In this document: positions 1 to 11,694 of the stretch, piece after piece
Numbering within the stretch: the first letter of the stretch is position 1
Layout of the letters: the number at the start of each line of letters is the position of its first letter
From: Steinernema hermaphroditum
Taxonomy: Eukaryota; Nematoda; Chromadorea; Rhabditida; Steinernematidae
Direction: 5' to 3'
Assembly (NCBI GenBank): GCA_030435675.1
Contig: CM059623.1
Span: forward strand, 8,520,012 to 8,584,011
DNA length: 64,000 nt
The notes under the pieces: generated by a model
The model's database searches: none
What the model was told of the DNA's origin: nothing
Seen by the model: the letters and a program-made list of their open reading frames with translations, nothing else
Translations under genes and position numbers: made by a program

Positions 1-436
1 CGCAGATTGCGGCGAACGTGATGTATGCGGGCCAGGCAACTTCGATGATGCCCTACGGCTGCATGACTCCGTCGTCCATGACTTTTATTTCCGGTGGTGA
101 GGCGGAAACAGAATCGTCGTATGGTCCTTGTGACGTGAATCATAGCAAGAAGGTACGACAGCTTTTTCTTTCGGTAAATGATCTATCTACTTGCAGCCTG
201 TAACGAAGGAAACAAAAGAATGTGGCACCAACACTGAGTTTGAGTACATCGAAGAGCCCAAGGAGAAGAAGGTGACGGCTGATGCAGACATCCAGACTTT
301 TCCTATCAAGGTGATAAGCCGTTTCCTACTTCTCTACATGATTTATGTCTAGGTTTCGAGTGGAAGCGCTACCAGAGCTTTGTCCGATCTTCTCGGGTTC
401 ACCGTTGTTGTTGTTAGTCCTGGTTGTGAGAAGTAA
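1..436 (+). CDS. 3' end of an unrecognised gene (partial, runs off left edge)
   Basis: Three exons can be joined in phase: 3-152, 197-310 and 353-436. Each boundary has a GT donor and a CAG or TAG acceptor, and the join ends at a TAA at 434-436. The visible 88 residues start QIAANVMYAG, pass through a Glu/Lys-rich stretch (EYIEEPKEKK) and end in a hydrophobic run, FTVVVVSPGCEK. I do not recognise the family. The two introns are 44 and 42 nt, like others in the window, which supports the model. The gene faces the TTR gene tail to tail, and 437-628 would be the two 3' ends. The first codon visible is internal, so the length and N-terminus are unknown. Confidence 0.5.
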
Positions 437-628
437 GCGTGGTGTTGTTTGATCGCCTTTTTGTTCCTCAAGTTATTATTGTTCGTCACGCGAGAATTGG
501 TACTTGGTACAAACTTTTATTTCGATAAACATCCATCATTAATAGCCGTTTACTTTTTTAGTGCAAGCGCATAGGAGTACAGTGTTATCACATTTACCAA
601 ATGCGATCTGGCCTCTAGAAACTTCTCG

Positions 629-1098
629 TTAGTTGATGCAGTCGCGGGTTTCACCCGGGAACTTTCCAGCCAGCTGGATGACTCCGGCGTCGTAGATCTT
701 GCTAGGGATCTTGCCGCTCGTGATGTACTTGTCGGGGATCATGATGCTGATTTTGCGCTGGCAAGGCTGAATCAGGGATCGTTTAAGCGTCAGGAGTGAC
801 GGGCGGTTACCGTAACCCCGTCATTGCAGTCGTGGTAGACATTGAGTTTCGGGTCGATGGGGGTGAACTCGGAGGTGTAGCCCTTCAGCTCGAATCTCCC
901 GGCAGCGTCGGTTTTCCCGGCGGCCATCAGGTCGTCGGCGTCGACCCCGCGGTCGTCGTCGTAGAGCTTCACCTTCACGTAAGCGGCAGGCCGATCGTTG
1001 CACATGAGGGTACCTCGTGCACCGGAGCTCTGGGTGCGGCCGATTCCTATCGCGGAGACGGCGACAACCAACGCGGAGAGCAAAAGTAGTTTGTTCAT
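629..1098 (-). CDS. transthyretin-like (TTR) family secreted protein
   Basis: Two exons, 811-1098 and 629-766, give 141 residues. A signal peptide (MNKLLLLSALVVAVSA) is followed by the TTR-like fold. Family landmarks are GTLMCNDRPA near the N-terminus, KLYDDD, the HDCND motif before the intron, and PCQRKISIMIPDKYI after it. Nematode TTR-like proteins are small, secreted and expanded; a few act as extracellular signals for apoptotic-cell clearance or neuroprotection, but most have no known role. The start is chosen because a TTTCAG acceptor lies five bases upstream of ATG, as in trans-spliced genes. The donor is placed at ACG|GTAACC, inside a TTACGGTAA heptamer; a donor six bases upstream would also keep frame and drop two residues. 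Confidence 0.88.
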
Positions 1099-1362
1099 TT
1101 CCCTGAAACGGCGCATCAGAGGAGAGCGAAGAGAAGGGACTCGAGATCGTTCTCTGGATCGAAGTGTTTATTCTCTCGTGGCACATAGAAAAGCAACAGC
1201 TGTGCCGTTGTTTGCCTCTCCTTTAGGCTGGGCGCCGCCCGCGGGCCAAAGTGTAACTCCTTAGCGTTTTAAACAAGGGTCGTCGGTTCGCACTACGGTA
1301 CCCAAAGTGCGAAACGTGGCGGCCCACAAGGTCCGGTCTCCTTGTGGATCACGAGGAGCTCG

Positions 1363-2685
1363 TCACGGGAGGGAAACTATGGTACTGGTGGACTCCTTCG
1401 GGAGCATCTTCGGCTTCTGTGCGCTCGCGGGTGTGATGTGGACCTTGCCCGAGGGGTGGCAGCAGGGCATGAGGGCGCGGACGCGGAGGAAGGGGATGCC
1501 GAAGATGTGGAAGAGGATCTTCCGGTAGCTGCGACTGCAGAAGGCGAAGAAGAAGAGGTTCAGCTGGATGAAGAGCACCTGGCAGAGGTTCATGACGAGC
1601 GAGAGGACGGCGAACCACGGCACGACGTTGATCTAGGAGAGACTAGAGGCACGGAAGGTGGCCAAACCCACCTCGTCGGCGTAGAAGTAGTCGACGAGTG
1701 AGTAGGGCCAATTGAACAGGACGAAAGAGATGGCCAGAAAGCTGCAGATCTTGGCAATGGTACGGTGATTTGTTCGCCACGTGCTGCGGGCCCGCTCCGA
1801 CATGCGGAGCTCGTTGGCGTGGGCGCGGCTGAGCTCCTTGAGGCGGAGGACGTTACAGATGGAGAGGAGCACCATGACTACGCCGCACACGAAGTACTGG
1901 AAGACGACGGAAGCGGTGCGGAAGAGGACGTAGGCCCAGTTGGCCGTGATCTGAATGGGCGCGTGACCAGACCGCCTATAGGGACTCACGCACATACTCG
2001 TTCTCTTTCACGTTGTTGTCCTGCATCCGGTTGAAGAGGAGCCACTTCACGGCGCAGATCACCGCCAGCACGAAGGACCCCAGGATCATCCCGAGCCGAG
2101 TCTGCAGGAGACCGCTTATGGGATTACGGTAGGCACTTACGCGGTAGCGGACGAAATGGACGCGGTAGTAGAGGGGGCGCGTCAATGCGACGTATCTGAA
2201 GTGTGGCCGATCTTTGGATATCAGCTTGGATATCAGACTACCTGTCGATGCAGAGCACGACGATGAGGAAGCTGTAGGCGGCGATGAGTGAGTTCACCAC
2301 GAAGAGCCAGATGTGGGCGCGGAAGAACAAGAGAGCCGGGGAGGGCGCGAAGACGCAGAGATCGAAAAGGCAGCCGATGACCAGAAAGAGGAGGCTCAGG
2401 AAGCTGAGGCTCGCCTGGAGGGGCATCTTGATCTTGAGTGGCTGGAAGGCGCGATCTCACCTGTGTGAAGAGGAGCTCGAATCCCTTCCGCCGTTTCACA
2501 CAGCGGATGTAGAGAAGTACGACGAGGTGGAGGGTGGAGAAGACGAACCCGGTGCTGGAGAAGGCGAGGTCGTAGTGGCGCCTCTTCCGGATGACCGAGT
2601 CGACGGAGAGGCACGACGCGTCCTCGGGACCCCCTGAGGTGTCGTTGGAGATGCGCGCGAGGATCACCGCGAAGGAGAGTACCAT
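1363..2685 (-). CDS. seven-transmembrane receptor, rhodopsin-like GPCR
   Basis: Six exons join in phase: 2461-2685, 2242-2414, 2141-2195, 1990-2101, 1672-1950 and 1363-1632. Introns are 46, 46, 39, 39 and 39 nt. Seven hydrophobic helices can be followed, from LAFSSTGFVFSTLHLVVLLY to the last helix around VPWFAVLSLVMNLCQVLF. The third ends in CIDRY, the DRY-type motif of class A receptors, followed by VALTRPL. The sixth holds FVLFNWPYS, a variant of the usual FxxCWxP. Receptors of this kind sit in the plasma membrane and couple to G proteins; the ligand cannot be told. The first ATG (2685) starts a short hydrophobic stretch, and an acceptor-like TTCTCAG lies about 20 bases upstream, so a further 5' exon is possible. 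One TACCGTAA heptamer lies in the intron at 2102-2140. Confidence 0.8.
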
Positions 2686-2909
2686 GCCGACCTGAGTGAA
2701 GCTGAGAAGAAGGAGCAAAGAAGCACGTCGACCGTGTTTGCTTTGATCCGTTTCGAGACGTAAAACCCGACGACAATGGCCCCGAAAGACGTGGCCTCAG
2801 ACCGTAGAACTGTTTGCTTTCCCCGATGCCATTTGGCGTCTTTTCTGCCGAGGCGAAGAAGAACGCCCTTTTTGGAATGCACACATAAACTGACACATAA
2901 ACAATGGAA

Positions 2910-3897
2910 TCAGAGAGTTCCCTTCAGCTCGACGGTGAAGAGGATCGGCGCGTCGGCGTGGATCTCCACGCGGTCGGCAACGAGTTCGTTCGAGGTCGAG
3001 ATGATGCCGTCGAAGCTGAGTTCCTCGTCCTCTGAAAGTCTTCTGGTTCTGGGGATTCGGAAGAGGACTCACTCAGATTCCACTTGAATCCCCTCGTGGT
3101 GACGTCGACCCGGCGCTGGCAGAAGGGGATGAAGCCGCAGATGCCCGTGAGGAGACTCCGCTCGAGACGGATGTCGTTCTGCCCCTCGGGGAGTATGGTA
3201 ACGAGGTTGCTCTCGTCGAAGGCGACGATCGGGACGCTGAGGAGCTTGAGGCCGACGAGCATCGATTTGATCGAAGCCATCGTGTGGTCGAAGCGTCCGG
3301 AGAATCCGCCCAGAAATACGACGAAGTCGATCTGAAGCTCTCTGTGATCTACTAGCACTACACGAGACCAACCTCGCCCGCCTTCAGAAACTCTTCGGAG
3401 GCGAGGATTCTCAGCGCCTTCGTCATGTCCGTTTCGTTCTGGTCGCGCGTCTCTACGATGGATACGCCACTGGCTTCGAAGAAGGCGCGCGACTCCGTGA
3501 AGAGCGAGTCGAAGTCTCCGGAGATCGTCGTCGGGTGCTTCGCCGAACCATCTCTGAATGGAACCTTCAAAAGCAGTGGAGAAGCTGAGGGTACCTGCAG
3601 AGGACGTGGAGGCGGTTGGCGGCGCCGTCGAGGCAGAATCTAAGCGGTGCACCGTTCCAGAGGTCGAGCCAGACGCGTGGAAGTGGATCCCGGAAGGCCG
3701 AAGGTCCGTTGACGAAGACGACGGCCGACCGATCTGAAAAGAGTGGACATAAAAGGGTTATTAAGGTGATTAGAGGTGCGAACAGGTGCGATGTTCTGTT
3801 TGGTCTGAGCAAACAGGAAGTGCAACCCTGGAATTCTGTGTCCCATGTAGCGTAAATGTACCTAAATATGACGGCTGTGAACAGGGTTTCTTCAGGA
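2910..3897 (-). CDS. tpk-1: thiamine pyrophosphokinase, copy 1 (5' end unresolved)
   Basis: Exons 3862-3897, 3595-3733, 3373-3553, 3073-3331 and 2910-3031 encode a thiamine pyrophosphokinase, the cytosolic enzyme that transfers a pyrophosphate from ATP to thiamine. Family motifs are intact: FVNGP, DGAANRL, SGDFDSL (metal and ATP site), DQNETDMTKAL, LGGFSGRFDH, TGICGFIPFCQ, GFKWNL and STSNE. Exon structure partly matches copy 2 just upstream, so this is a tandem duplicate. The most 5' visible exon begins at an acceptor (TTTGCAG) and has no ATG, so a first exon is missing or not recognised. The intron before the FVNG exon is about 128 nt, unusually long here. Copies 1 and 2 are about 300 nt apart on one strand and could be co-transcribed. 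Confidence 0.85.
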
Positions 3898-4198
3898 CTG
3901 CAAATCGATTAATCACCCCAAAACATGATCAATCGCCTCAAGGCGCTCTTCGATATCCCTCCCGACGACACTCACCAAACCGCCGCAGGAATCGCGTAAT
4001 CTCGAGCACTCGGGGACCCATCAGTCACCTTCGGTCGTCGGCGTCCTCTGTGTCCTTCTTGTCTCCGTCGCCGTCGCCGTCTTCCGCCGATCGATCGGCT
4101 TTTCTCAAAACAACACACCGTAGCGATCTTTCAAAATTTATGCACGAAACGGTCAACAACGCAGAAACGCAGTCCTAACAAACAGCTCAACAAACACC

Positions 4199-5098
4199 TC
4201 AGGAAACCCTCAGCTCGATGGTGAATACGAGCGGCGCCGTCGTCCGGATTCGGACACTCTCCGCGAGCACCTCGTTGGACGTGGAGATCAGTCTGCCGAA
4301 CGCCATCTCGCGCTCCTCTGAAAGTGCGAATCGAGGGCGAAAATGCGCCAGAGTGCATACCTAAATCCCAGCGAAAACCGGTCGTCGTTACGGTCGCCGT
4401 CCTCTGGCAGAAGGGGACGAAGCCGCAGACGCCCGTCGTGTCCTTTCTGTTGATGAGTAGAGTGTAGTCGCCCTGAAGCTGCAGGTTACGCTGGCACCGT
4501 TCCGGAGACAGACCTCCGCGAGAACGGTGATTAGGTTGGCGCCGTCGACGGCGATCAGGGGTACCGTGAAAAGGCCGTTGGCCACGAGCATCGAGTTGAG
4601 TGAGGCAAGAGTGTGGTCGAAGCGCCCCGAGAATCCGCCCAGAAGCACGACGAACTCTATCTGAAGGGTCGGGATTGGGAAGGCGCTACAGTATGCCCGC
4701 CACCTCCTTGTTCGCGATGCGCTCATCTTGGGCCACCAAACGGAGCGTCTTCGTGAGGTCCGTCTCGTTCTGGTCGTGCGTGTGGACGATCTTTGTCCGC
4801 TCGGCGAAGTAGGCCCTCGCCTCCTCGGAGATCGAGTCGAGGTCGCCCGCCACCACCGTCGGTGTCTTCAGGATCTCGCGGCGACACTCCCAGTGCAGCC
4901 GATTCGCGCCGCCGTCCACGCAGAAGCGAACCGGGGCGCCGTTCCAGATACGCGCCCAGAGCTCGGGGAAGGGACGCGGCGCTTCGAGGGCGCCGTTGAC
5001 GAACAGTGCCGCCGTCTTCTCTGAAAGAGACGTCAGCATAACCGGATCCGTCGCCTACCGTATGACCGCAGCGACTTTAGAAGCTCCAGCGCTGCCAT
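4199..5098 (-). CDS. tpk-1: thiamine pyrophosphokinase, copy 2
   Basis: Five exons (5059-5098, 4704-5020, 4514-4660, 4361-4472, 4199-4317) give 244 residues, the length of animal TPK1. The protein has FVNGALE, VDGGANRL, the catalytic AGDLDSIS at residues 71-78, DQNETDLTKTL from residue 96, LLGGFSGRFDH, GVCGFVPFCQ and STSNE, so it should be active. TPK makes thiamine pyrophosphate, the cofactor of pyruvate and 2-oxoglutarate dehydrogenases and transketolase. The first donor sits inside a TACGGTAG heptamer (TACG|GTAGGC). It lies downstream of the V-ATPase gene on the same strand and upstream of copy 1. Whether copy 1 or copy 2 is the ancestral gene cannot be told, so the symbol marks the family only. 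Confidence 0.9.
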
Positions 5099-5485
5099 CT
5101 CTGCGGATCTAAAAAGAGAACGAGAAGTGCAGGACCGCTCAACGTCGCCGGCGGCCATTAAACTTTTAACGATTCTTCTCGGTGTCCGAGGCTAATCAGG
5201 ACCCTTCCCCTCCTCAAAAGTACCCACTGGCAAGTAGATCGATACCATGTAGCGTCAAGGGTAGCCTCGGCGATCGACGCCTCCCCGATCTATTTATTTA
5301 CAGTATGCAATTACATATATCATCTGCAAAGGGCTATGGCCACTAACGAAGAACGAACACCAAAGTAACTCCGCAAAAGGACAGATAGATTATACGAGAG
5401 ACCATCAAAAAGAAATTCGTGTAGCACGGTGACAAACAAAGAACACATTGCACTAAATGCTTTCGAACCGGAACTTCGTGTGCAC

Positions 5486-8400
5486 CTATTGTGCATCTTC
5501 GGCGGCACGCGCTTCCTCCAGAATCTGCTCAAACGAGAACGGCGTGAACGCGTATCCCTGGCCGACGTAGAACTTGCTTTGGAACTCAACCCTGCAAAGA
5601 CAAAATAGGTGACCGTCCCGACGGAAACAACGAACCAGTGAAGACGGAGAGCGTGGAGGAAAGCTGACAATCCTTCCATGACGACCAGAACAGCCAGAGA
5701 GAGCGAGGCGAACATGAAGAACAGCACGTAAATGGCGGCTACACCGAGGTATCCGTCAAAGGAGAATGAACGGCGGAACACCATGCTCCATAGAACATCG
5801 GAAAGCTCTAAAAAGGTACAAATAATGGAAAGGCAGTTATAAACGAAGACATACGTGCATGGGCCAAAGATAGAGCCCACAAACGGAGATACGAGGCAGT
5901 GTGCGAGACGCACCCAAGGGCAAATTCGATCGTGTGGATAGCCTGGTGGACCATGATTTCTCCGAAGTCAAACTGAATGATTCAATTTTGATAGAATTGA
6001 TTGGTGACTGACGCTTACCGGTCCATCGCCATGTCCATGGCCGCCTCCAGATGGGTTTGGTGCGTCATGGTGCACGACTTCGGCTTCATCTCCATTGATA
6101 TCCGCTCGAACGCTCTAAACTCGAATAATTAGCCAACCGTGAAAGCTTCGGATATGGACAGAATTCGCAAACAAAGGTGTTGGTGGTGGGCTCTTACCGC
6201 AACCGGCTATTCACAAACAGTTTTCGATAGAACCAAGGACAGAATTACGCAATTCCACCACCAAAAAGCACAAACATAAAGCTGATACGAAGACAAGCGC
6301 AAGAAGCAGAAGGTATTACTCGCGATCACAACACAAACCGAGGCCTCGTCTTCGTTAATTCTGGCGTAAGAAGCTGTGATATGTTGGCGCTCCCTACGTT
6401 CTCTAAGGTACAGTAAAGCAGGCTTGGCGAACAGCATCACCGGAACGGAAACCAGCGCCACCACCAACAGGACCACTTCCACAAGACTCTAAAATAACAG
6501 AAAATAAACATTACCAATTGCTGGTGGGTGCCGGCGTGGCCACCCTGACGCATCTTGCTCTCCTTCCACATAAGGTAGGGTTTAGCAAAGAGCATTACAG
6601 GGATGCACGCAACTCCAATGAGTACAAAAAGAGATTCAAAGAAGGACTGAAAACGATTATAGTGAATACCAATTCAACTCCGCCGAGTCAGCGACAACTA
6701 TGTGAATCACACAATCTGCATACCTGACCGGGATACCAGAGATTCAAGTGGCACAAAGGCAGCTCTTTGCCATCCTTATCGACAAAGCCCGAGACGCGAC
6801 TCTTGAACATGAACATGTTGATGAATCCAGTGAGAAGCGAAGGGGCACAGTTCGACGATGGATAGATGTTCCCAAGGACAAAGACATCAGGTCCTCCCTG
6901 AAACACAACCATGGAAAATGAGTATTGCGACAAACACGCACCACTGAGCTGAAGAAGATCCATTTAGCAATAATTTGTAGACCGAGGTACATGAAGATGC
7001 AAGCTAGGAAGATCATTTGCGGAATGAACATGTACAGAATATCGAGCTTTGAGTTGAAGAACCTAAAAGTCGGGTGTACTAGGGGCACGAGCTTGACAGT
7101 GGGTACCTGTGGTTATAATAGCTGAGACAAAGGCCGAAAGTCATTTGGACGATTCCGATGATGACCGACGACTTCATCTTCATAGAGTTCAGAAAACTCA
7201 ATTTGTTAGTCTCTGCCAAGTTCCAAACTGGATCCACACCCATGAAATACGGACCGCCAGCTCTCTACAACACAAAGCATTACGATGGATAGCTGAAGGA
7301 GATATCTTACATCGTAAGCCTTTTCGGGAACAAGCATCAGCATCTCCTCCGGATTTGTGTAGCCAGTAAGATTATACGTGTTCTTCCACGCACTGCCGAA
7401 CAGATTGAACGATTTGCTGAAGCAGTCATTGTAGATGAATCCGGTGTAGATCGAGAAGAGTCCCATCAGCACCACGATATACCGACCTTGGAAGAACATT
7501 TGGAATATCTGAACGATATTCTGTCAACGGGTCTTGCGCATGACAACCGTACCTCACTGCTGATTCTCTGTGCCTCCAACTTCCTCTCTTTCAAGATAAG
7601 AAAGAGAGCCGCCAAGAACATGATCAAGCCGTGGCCACAGTCCCCAAACATAATAGCGAAGATGAATGGGAAAGTGATTATGGTAAACGGCGCTGGGTTG
7701 ATCTCACGGTAGCTCGCCATACCGTACGCGTCAACAATGTTCTGGAATCCTCTTGTGTACTTGTTCGTGCGATGGAATGTCGGTGGGGCTTCGCTTGTTT
7801 CCATTCTGTGGAGAATCGACGGCACAGTGCTTCCGCTGTCTTCAGTGCCTCTCTTCAGCGCCATTTGAATTCTCTCCAAATCTGCCACTGGGCACCAGCA
7901 CTCCGCAATCAGGCATTTCTGCGTCACGTCGAGGTTGAAGTAATTCAGTGTATGATAAATCTGAAAGACTACTACTAGTACCGTATTTGAAATCGTCGAT
8001 CTTACCGCCTTTACTTTGCGAACCTTCGTCATCCACATGCGTACATTCTTTGACGCCGCCACTAACACACGATGGCGATGATCTTGCGTTTGACCGAGAA
8101 CCGTTTTCAGATCTTCGATGCGGGTCATGACGCCGATGGACATCTCGCGACGCTCCGCGCCATTATCCGGACAGGGGTACTGGGTGGCGCGGAAGCTAGA
8201 AGCATCGACGATGAAACATATAAAAAAGGGCGTCTACCCGTCGCAGATTTTCCGCACTCGACTCTTCAGCTGGTCTCCTTGGAAGAAGATGATGAACACA
8301 GATTTGTTCACTGGTTCCCCCTAAACACAGCAGATGAAGCAGACCAACAATGGTGGTGAAACATACAGTAACCGTATCGCTGAGAGTTTCAGTGATTTCC

Positions 8401-10167
8401 GACTGGCGCAGAAAAACGTTGCCACGACACGCGCGCCAGAGTAGCCGCTCGAACGCGGGGATGCGCTCCCTTTGAATCACTCCAGCCACAAACCTAAACG
8501 AGGAGATTAGCCACCACATCCGAAGCGAGAAGAGAGAAAGTAACGTGAGGAGAGGCAGTCAGAAGAATCTCAACTACAGAGTTAATTCAAGGAACGTGAT
8601 ATATGTGGCGATAGTGAACGTGAAACTCGGAATACAAGGCAAACCTCCTTCTCCGAGCTCTACCTACTTTAGCCGCTTCGTCGCGTCAACAGTTCCTGCG
8701 CCACTGTCCGCTCCGGGGATCAATCTGCTCACATCGCTTGAATGAATGGGAGATCCGTCGTCAGAGTGCGTAAGCTGGTCAAATGCTTGTCGTTCACTCT
8801 CAGTCTACACAGAGGAAACAGTTCATACGACATACATACAACGTGAAATCTCAAAAATCCCCGGACAGGACAGTTTGTGAGGGAGTGCAAGACAAAAGCA
8901 TGAGCCAGCGCACTTAACTACTACTTAGGTAAATTTACCCAAAATTAGCAAACAGTCCAGCTGGTTGACCAGAAGCCGCAGTTAACTCGGCGGTATCGGA
9001 GAAATCCGGCGGTGCTTCCGCGGATATCATGGAGGGATCAGCTCCACCAGCCTAGATAGTAATTATGTATAGACGAAGCACAGATACTACTACAAAGGAA
9101 TGGCTAAGGTAAGTGAAGTGGGTGCAAGCGGCATGCAACAGATATAACGTAAAACAGTAATAAACAAACCCGAATTTCATCACTGGCGCTCCGGTGGCCG
9201 TATACTCAGCTGATAGCAGCCCCTGTTGTTCTTCCGCGGCGGACTCGGACGGCCCAGGTCGCATCCGGCGGCTTTCTTGTTCTACCTGTCAAAGGAGGGC
9301 GGTACTACTGATAAAAGACCTCACAGGAACAAAAATATTTGAAGGTAAAACAGATTTTGATGGTGCAATACTAATCTGTTAGTTAGAGTCAAGTAGCAAC
9401 TAAATTTGTGAGGACATCTAATCGTGCAACAACACCATGCATGCTACATAGAAACGCACAACACATAGCGACTGGGTAAGTGCAGAGATGAAAGCGTGGA
9501 AAACGAAAAACACACCCCAAACAGGATCGGCAGACTAAAACTACCAACCCTTAAAACAGCAAAAAGAAATACCTCTTCGAAGAACTGCTGCGTCTTCCTG
9601 AGGATATGCTTTAATTCTGTCAATTCTGCGTAGTTCTTCTTAAGCATCTCCTCATTGTGGTTCACTTCGCGCAGTTCGTTCTCCAGTTTTTCGAATGTGG
9701 CCTGAACGACGATCGTTAGCGATCTTCGGAACCGTCCACTCACTTCGAGATCGATTATTTCCCTGGGCTGTGGGGCGTCCGGATTCTCTCCCGTGTCGAG
9801 CATCGGTATTTCATCCTTCTTTATCTCCCTTTCGATGTAGCCTGCAAAAAAAAAGAAGTCTTAGTGCCCGAAGCGGTCAATGCAAAGTCGTTATCTCTGA
9901 GCTACTTCTACCTTTCGCATTGTCTAGCGAAGGTCAGAGATAACGGAGCAAACGGTCAGATAAGAACCTACGCAATTTTCGCTCCATCTCATCGCAGCGG
10001 CGCACTTCAGAAACGAATTTGCGCTGGAAAGGGCTAACATCGGGATTCAAATCCCGGAACTGCACGACGCCTGACTCTCCCAGCTCCGCAACGCAATTGT
10101 AAGCGGCTTCAGTTTGGAAGAAGATCTGTGCTCGGCACATCTCCTCGCTCCGGAACAACTCCCCCAT
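5486..10167 (-). CDS. unc-32: V-type proton ATPase 116 kDa subunit a (UNC-32 type)
   Basis: Subunit a of the membrane V0 sector, which forms the proton path of the V-ATPase and, in UNC-32, works in neurons. The start [10 protein letters not shown] lies 22 bases after a TTTCAG acceptor. Domains in order: cytosolic N-half with [11 protein letters not shown], an acidic segment, then [11 protein letters not shown] and YPCPDN; membrane half with [47 protein letters not shown] (the essential Arg of helix 7) and [13 protein letters not shown]. The end AAEDAQ matches the family. Constant exons include 9972-10167, 9744-9841, 9573-9701, 8367-8493, 8238-8320, 8006-8195, 7553-7961, 7311-7508, 7107-7264, 6942-7062, 6724-6897, 6019-6114, 5855-5972, 5636-5807 and 5486-5591. 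Two clusters of in-phase alternative exons (listed separately) match the known exon 4 and exon 7 choices of C. elegans unc-32, which is the main reason for this assignment. Confidence 0.95.
6339..6646 (-). other. unc-32: two mutually exclusive exons of the V-ATPase a gene
   Basis: The exon at 6515-6646 (132 nt) encodes [20 protein letters not shown] plus a His/Gly-rich tail. The exon at 6339-6488 (150 nt) encodes [19 protein letters not shown] plus a longer Arg-rich tail. Both contain the same transmembrane helix ending PVMLFAKP, so using both would duplicate it. Both are phase 0 at each end and only 26 nt separate them, too short for an ordinary intron here, which would force exclusive use. 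This corresponds to exon 7A/7B of C. elegans unc-32, chosen by neuronal splicing factors there. Confidence 0.85.
8668..9285 (-). other. unc-32: three mutually exclusive exons of the V-ATPase a gene
   Basis: Three cassettes lie between the constant exons ending in QQFFEE and beginning FVAGVIQRE: 9170-9285 (116 nt, ends MKFG), 8939-9051 (113 nt, starts AGGADPSMI) and 8668-8804 (137 nt, starts [10 protein letters not shown]). Each has its own acceptor and donor. Each starts in phase 0 and leaves two bases of the last codon, so any one joins in frame but two together do not (each length is 2 mod 3). C. elegans unc-32 has a matching 4A/4B/4C cluster. The cassettes differ completely in sequence and cover the acidic linker of the cytosolic half. 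Confidence 0.85.
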
Positions 10168-11220
10168 GTTTAGCTCCGGGGTGATCCTGAAACAAAGCAC
10201 GCATGAACTCAGTGAACAAAGATGGCGGCACCGAAAATAGAAACGGATCAATTACGGTGTCGCGGTTTCTTCAAGATGACACGAGGACGTTTCCGCTCGA
10301 CGGCAGCGGGAGAATCGTGACGGCGAGAAAAAACGCAGAGAGGAGAGTGCGAAAGTGAAAGAAGTGGAGATCGGTCAGCGCGGAGGGTTCACCGGTCGTC
10401 GAGCGAAGAAGAACCGTCTGACGGCCGTGAGCAGAGAACGGAAGCGCGCACGAGGAGGATACGATCGCGTGAATCACCGGCGAAGGAAAGGCGATGCCTG
10501 ACACATCGGGAAAAACTCGCTGCTGACTGTTCACTCCATAGAGCGCCAATGAGAAATCACAACAAACACGGACAACTCGATTATACAACGGAATGAAGGC
10601 GAAATGGAAAAGCGGGAGGTGGGCGCGCGTGCACGCTCGGGGCCAAATTGGAAAGAAAAGGAGTGCGGAAATCGATATTCAGCATCACTCGGCCCTCCTG
10701 CGTTCTTTCTAGTATCGGATGTGGGAAAACAGAGTTTCACAATCGGGAGTTCTACAGTATTAATAATAATAGCAGCACAGTTCTGACCATGCCGCGTTCC
10801 CCCACGTCACCGCCGCTTCTTCTGCGCCCTGCAGCTTTGCAGCATCGGTGCCCCGAGGAGCGTCCTGCACTCCCTCGGGCCGCTTCGCCATCGATCGTGG
10901 GCGCTCGCAGCGCCTCTCCGGCGAAGAAGACGCAGAAGCAGGCGAGGAGGCGACGCGCTTCGGGGACGACGCGACAATTGTTTTTTCGTTGGCGGTGGCG
11001 GTCAGCGCCAGTGAGTTGGCGCTGTGGAGACGAGCACAAGAGGGGGACGCGTGTTTATGGAACGTCCGTCCTGCCGTCGCTCTCCCGTTTCGACGCGTTT
11101 TTATCGGCGGATCCGATAAGCGACGCCCGATATGACCCGTGAGGGCCACTGAATCGATTATAAACAGAGCAGGAGGCGGATACGACGGCGAAAGAATTGG
11201 TTTATGGAATCAGAATCAAC
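10168..11220. other. no supported gene; upstream region of the V-ATPase gene
   Basis: Several open frames of 60-160 codons cross this stretch on both strands, but none shows splice-linked exons, a family motif or a signal peptide. It contains the predicted outron acceptor for the V-ATPase gene near 10190 and probably its promoter. No repeat was seen. Confidence 0.4.
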
Positions 11221-11694
11221 TCAAACGACCTCCTCGGGCCGTGGCGCTTCGAACCCTTCGGGCTCCGCGTGGAGCGCTTCCTCGAGGTCCGCTTCGGCCT
11301 CGACGTTCCCTTTGTTGAGGTAGATTATGAGTTTGCAGAAGGCACAGAAGACAACTAGGCACGAGCACACTATGAGCGTCGTGCAGAGGATCGGGTACAC
11401 GAGCCACGCGGACGTCTTCAGCACGACGTCCCCGGAAGGGAATCTAGAAGAAGTTACATTAGAGAATCAGCGAGAAGCAAAGGGCCTACTGTTGGTGTTT
11501 CATTCCGACCGATTCGAGCAACATTTAGTCAGGAAGTGATTCAGAGGGCATGGCTGCGAGACATAGACGACGTCTGCTGTGTCTGACTCGAAACGAGCAG
11601 ATTTGAAGGGTTCCGTGATAAGACGTGGTTCTCGAGGTCCTTGTGACATCTCTTTTTCGAAGGCAGGGGTCGCCGTATGTAACTGCACGTTCAT
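11221..11694 (-). CDS. small single-pass membrane protein, family unknown
   Basis: Two exons (11510-11694, 11221-11443; 66-nt intron) give about 135 residues. The ATG is two bases after a TTCTAG acceptor, the trans-splice arrangement. The N-terminal half is hydrophilic and carries a Cys cluster (QPCPLNHF, then KCCSN). One transmembrane helix follows, VYPILCTTLIVCSCLVVFC. The C-terminal tail is acidic (EAEADLEEALHAEPEGFE). No signal peptide is visible, so it may be a type III protein with the Cys-rich part outside, as an inference. I do not recognise a family. The donor, CG|GTCGGA, is not a strong one. The gene is followed by 437-base-scale intergenic DNA on its 5' side with no feature seen. 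Confidence 0.55.

Noticed and set aside
1349..1701. Acidic open frames on both strands over the receptor gene
   Set aside because: Shadow frames of the receptor exons; the receptor helices explain the sequence.
2415..2460. A 19-nt or 28-nt intron in the receptor gene
   Set aside because: A CTCCAG acceptor further on gives a normal 46-nt intron in the same phase and an uninterrupted second helix.
10271..11149. Open frames of 100-160 codons upstream of the V-ATPase gene
   Set aside because: No splice support or similarity; the stretch is better read as promoter and outron.
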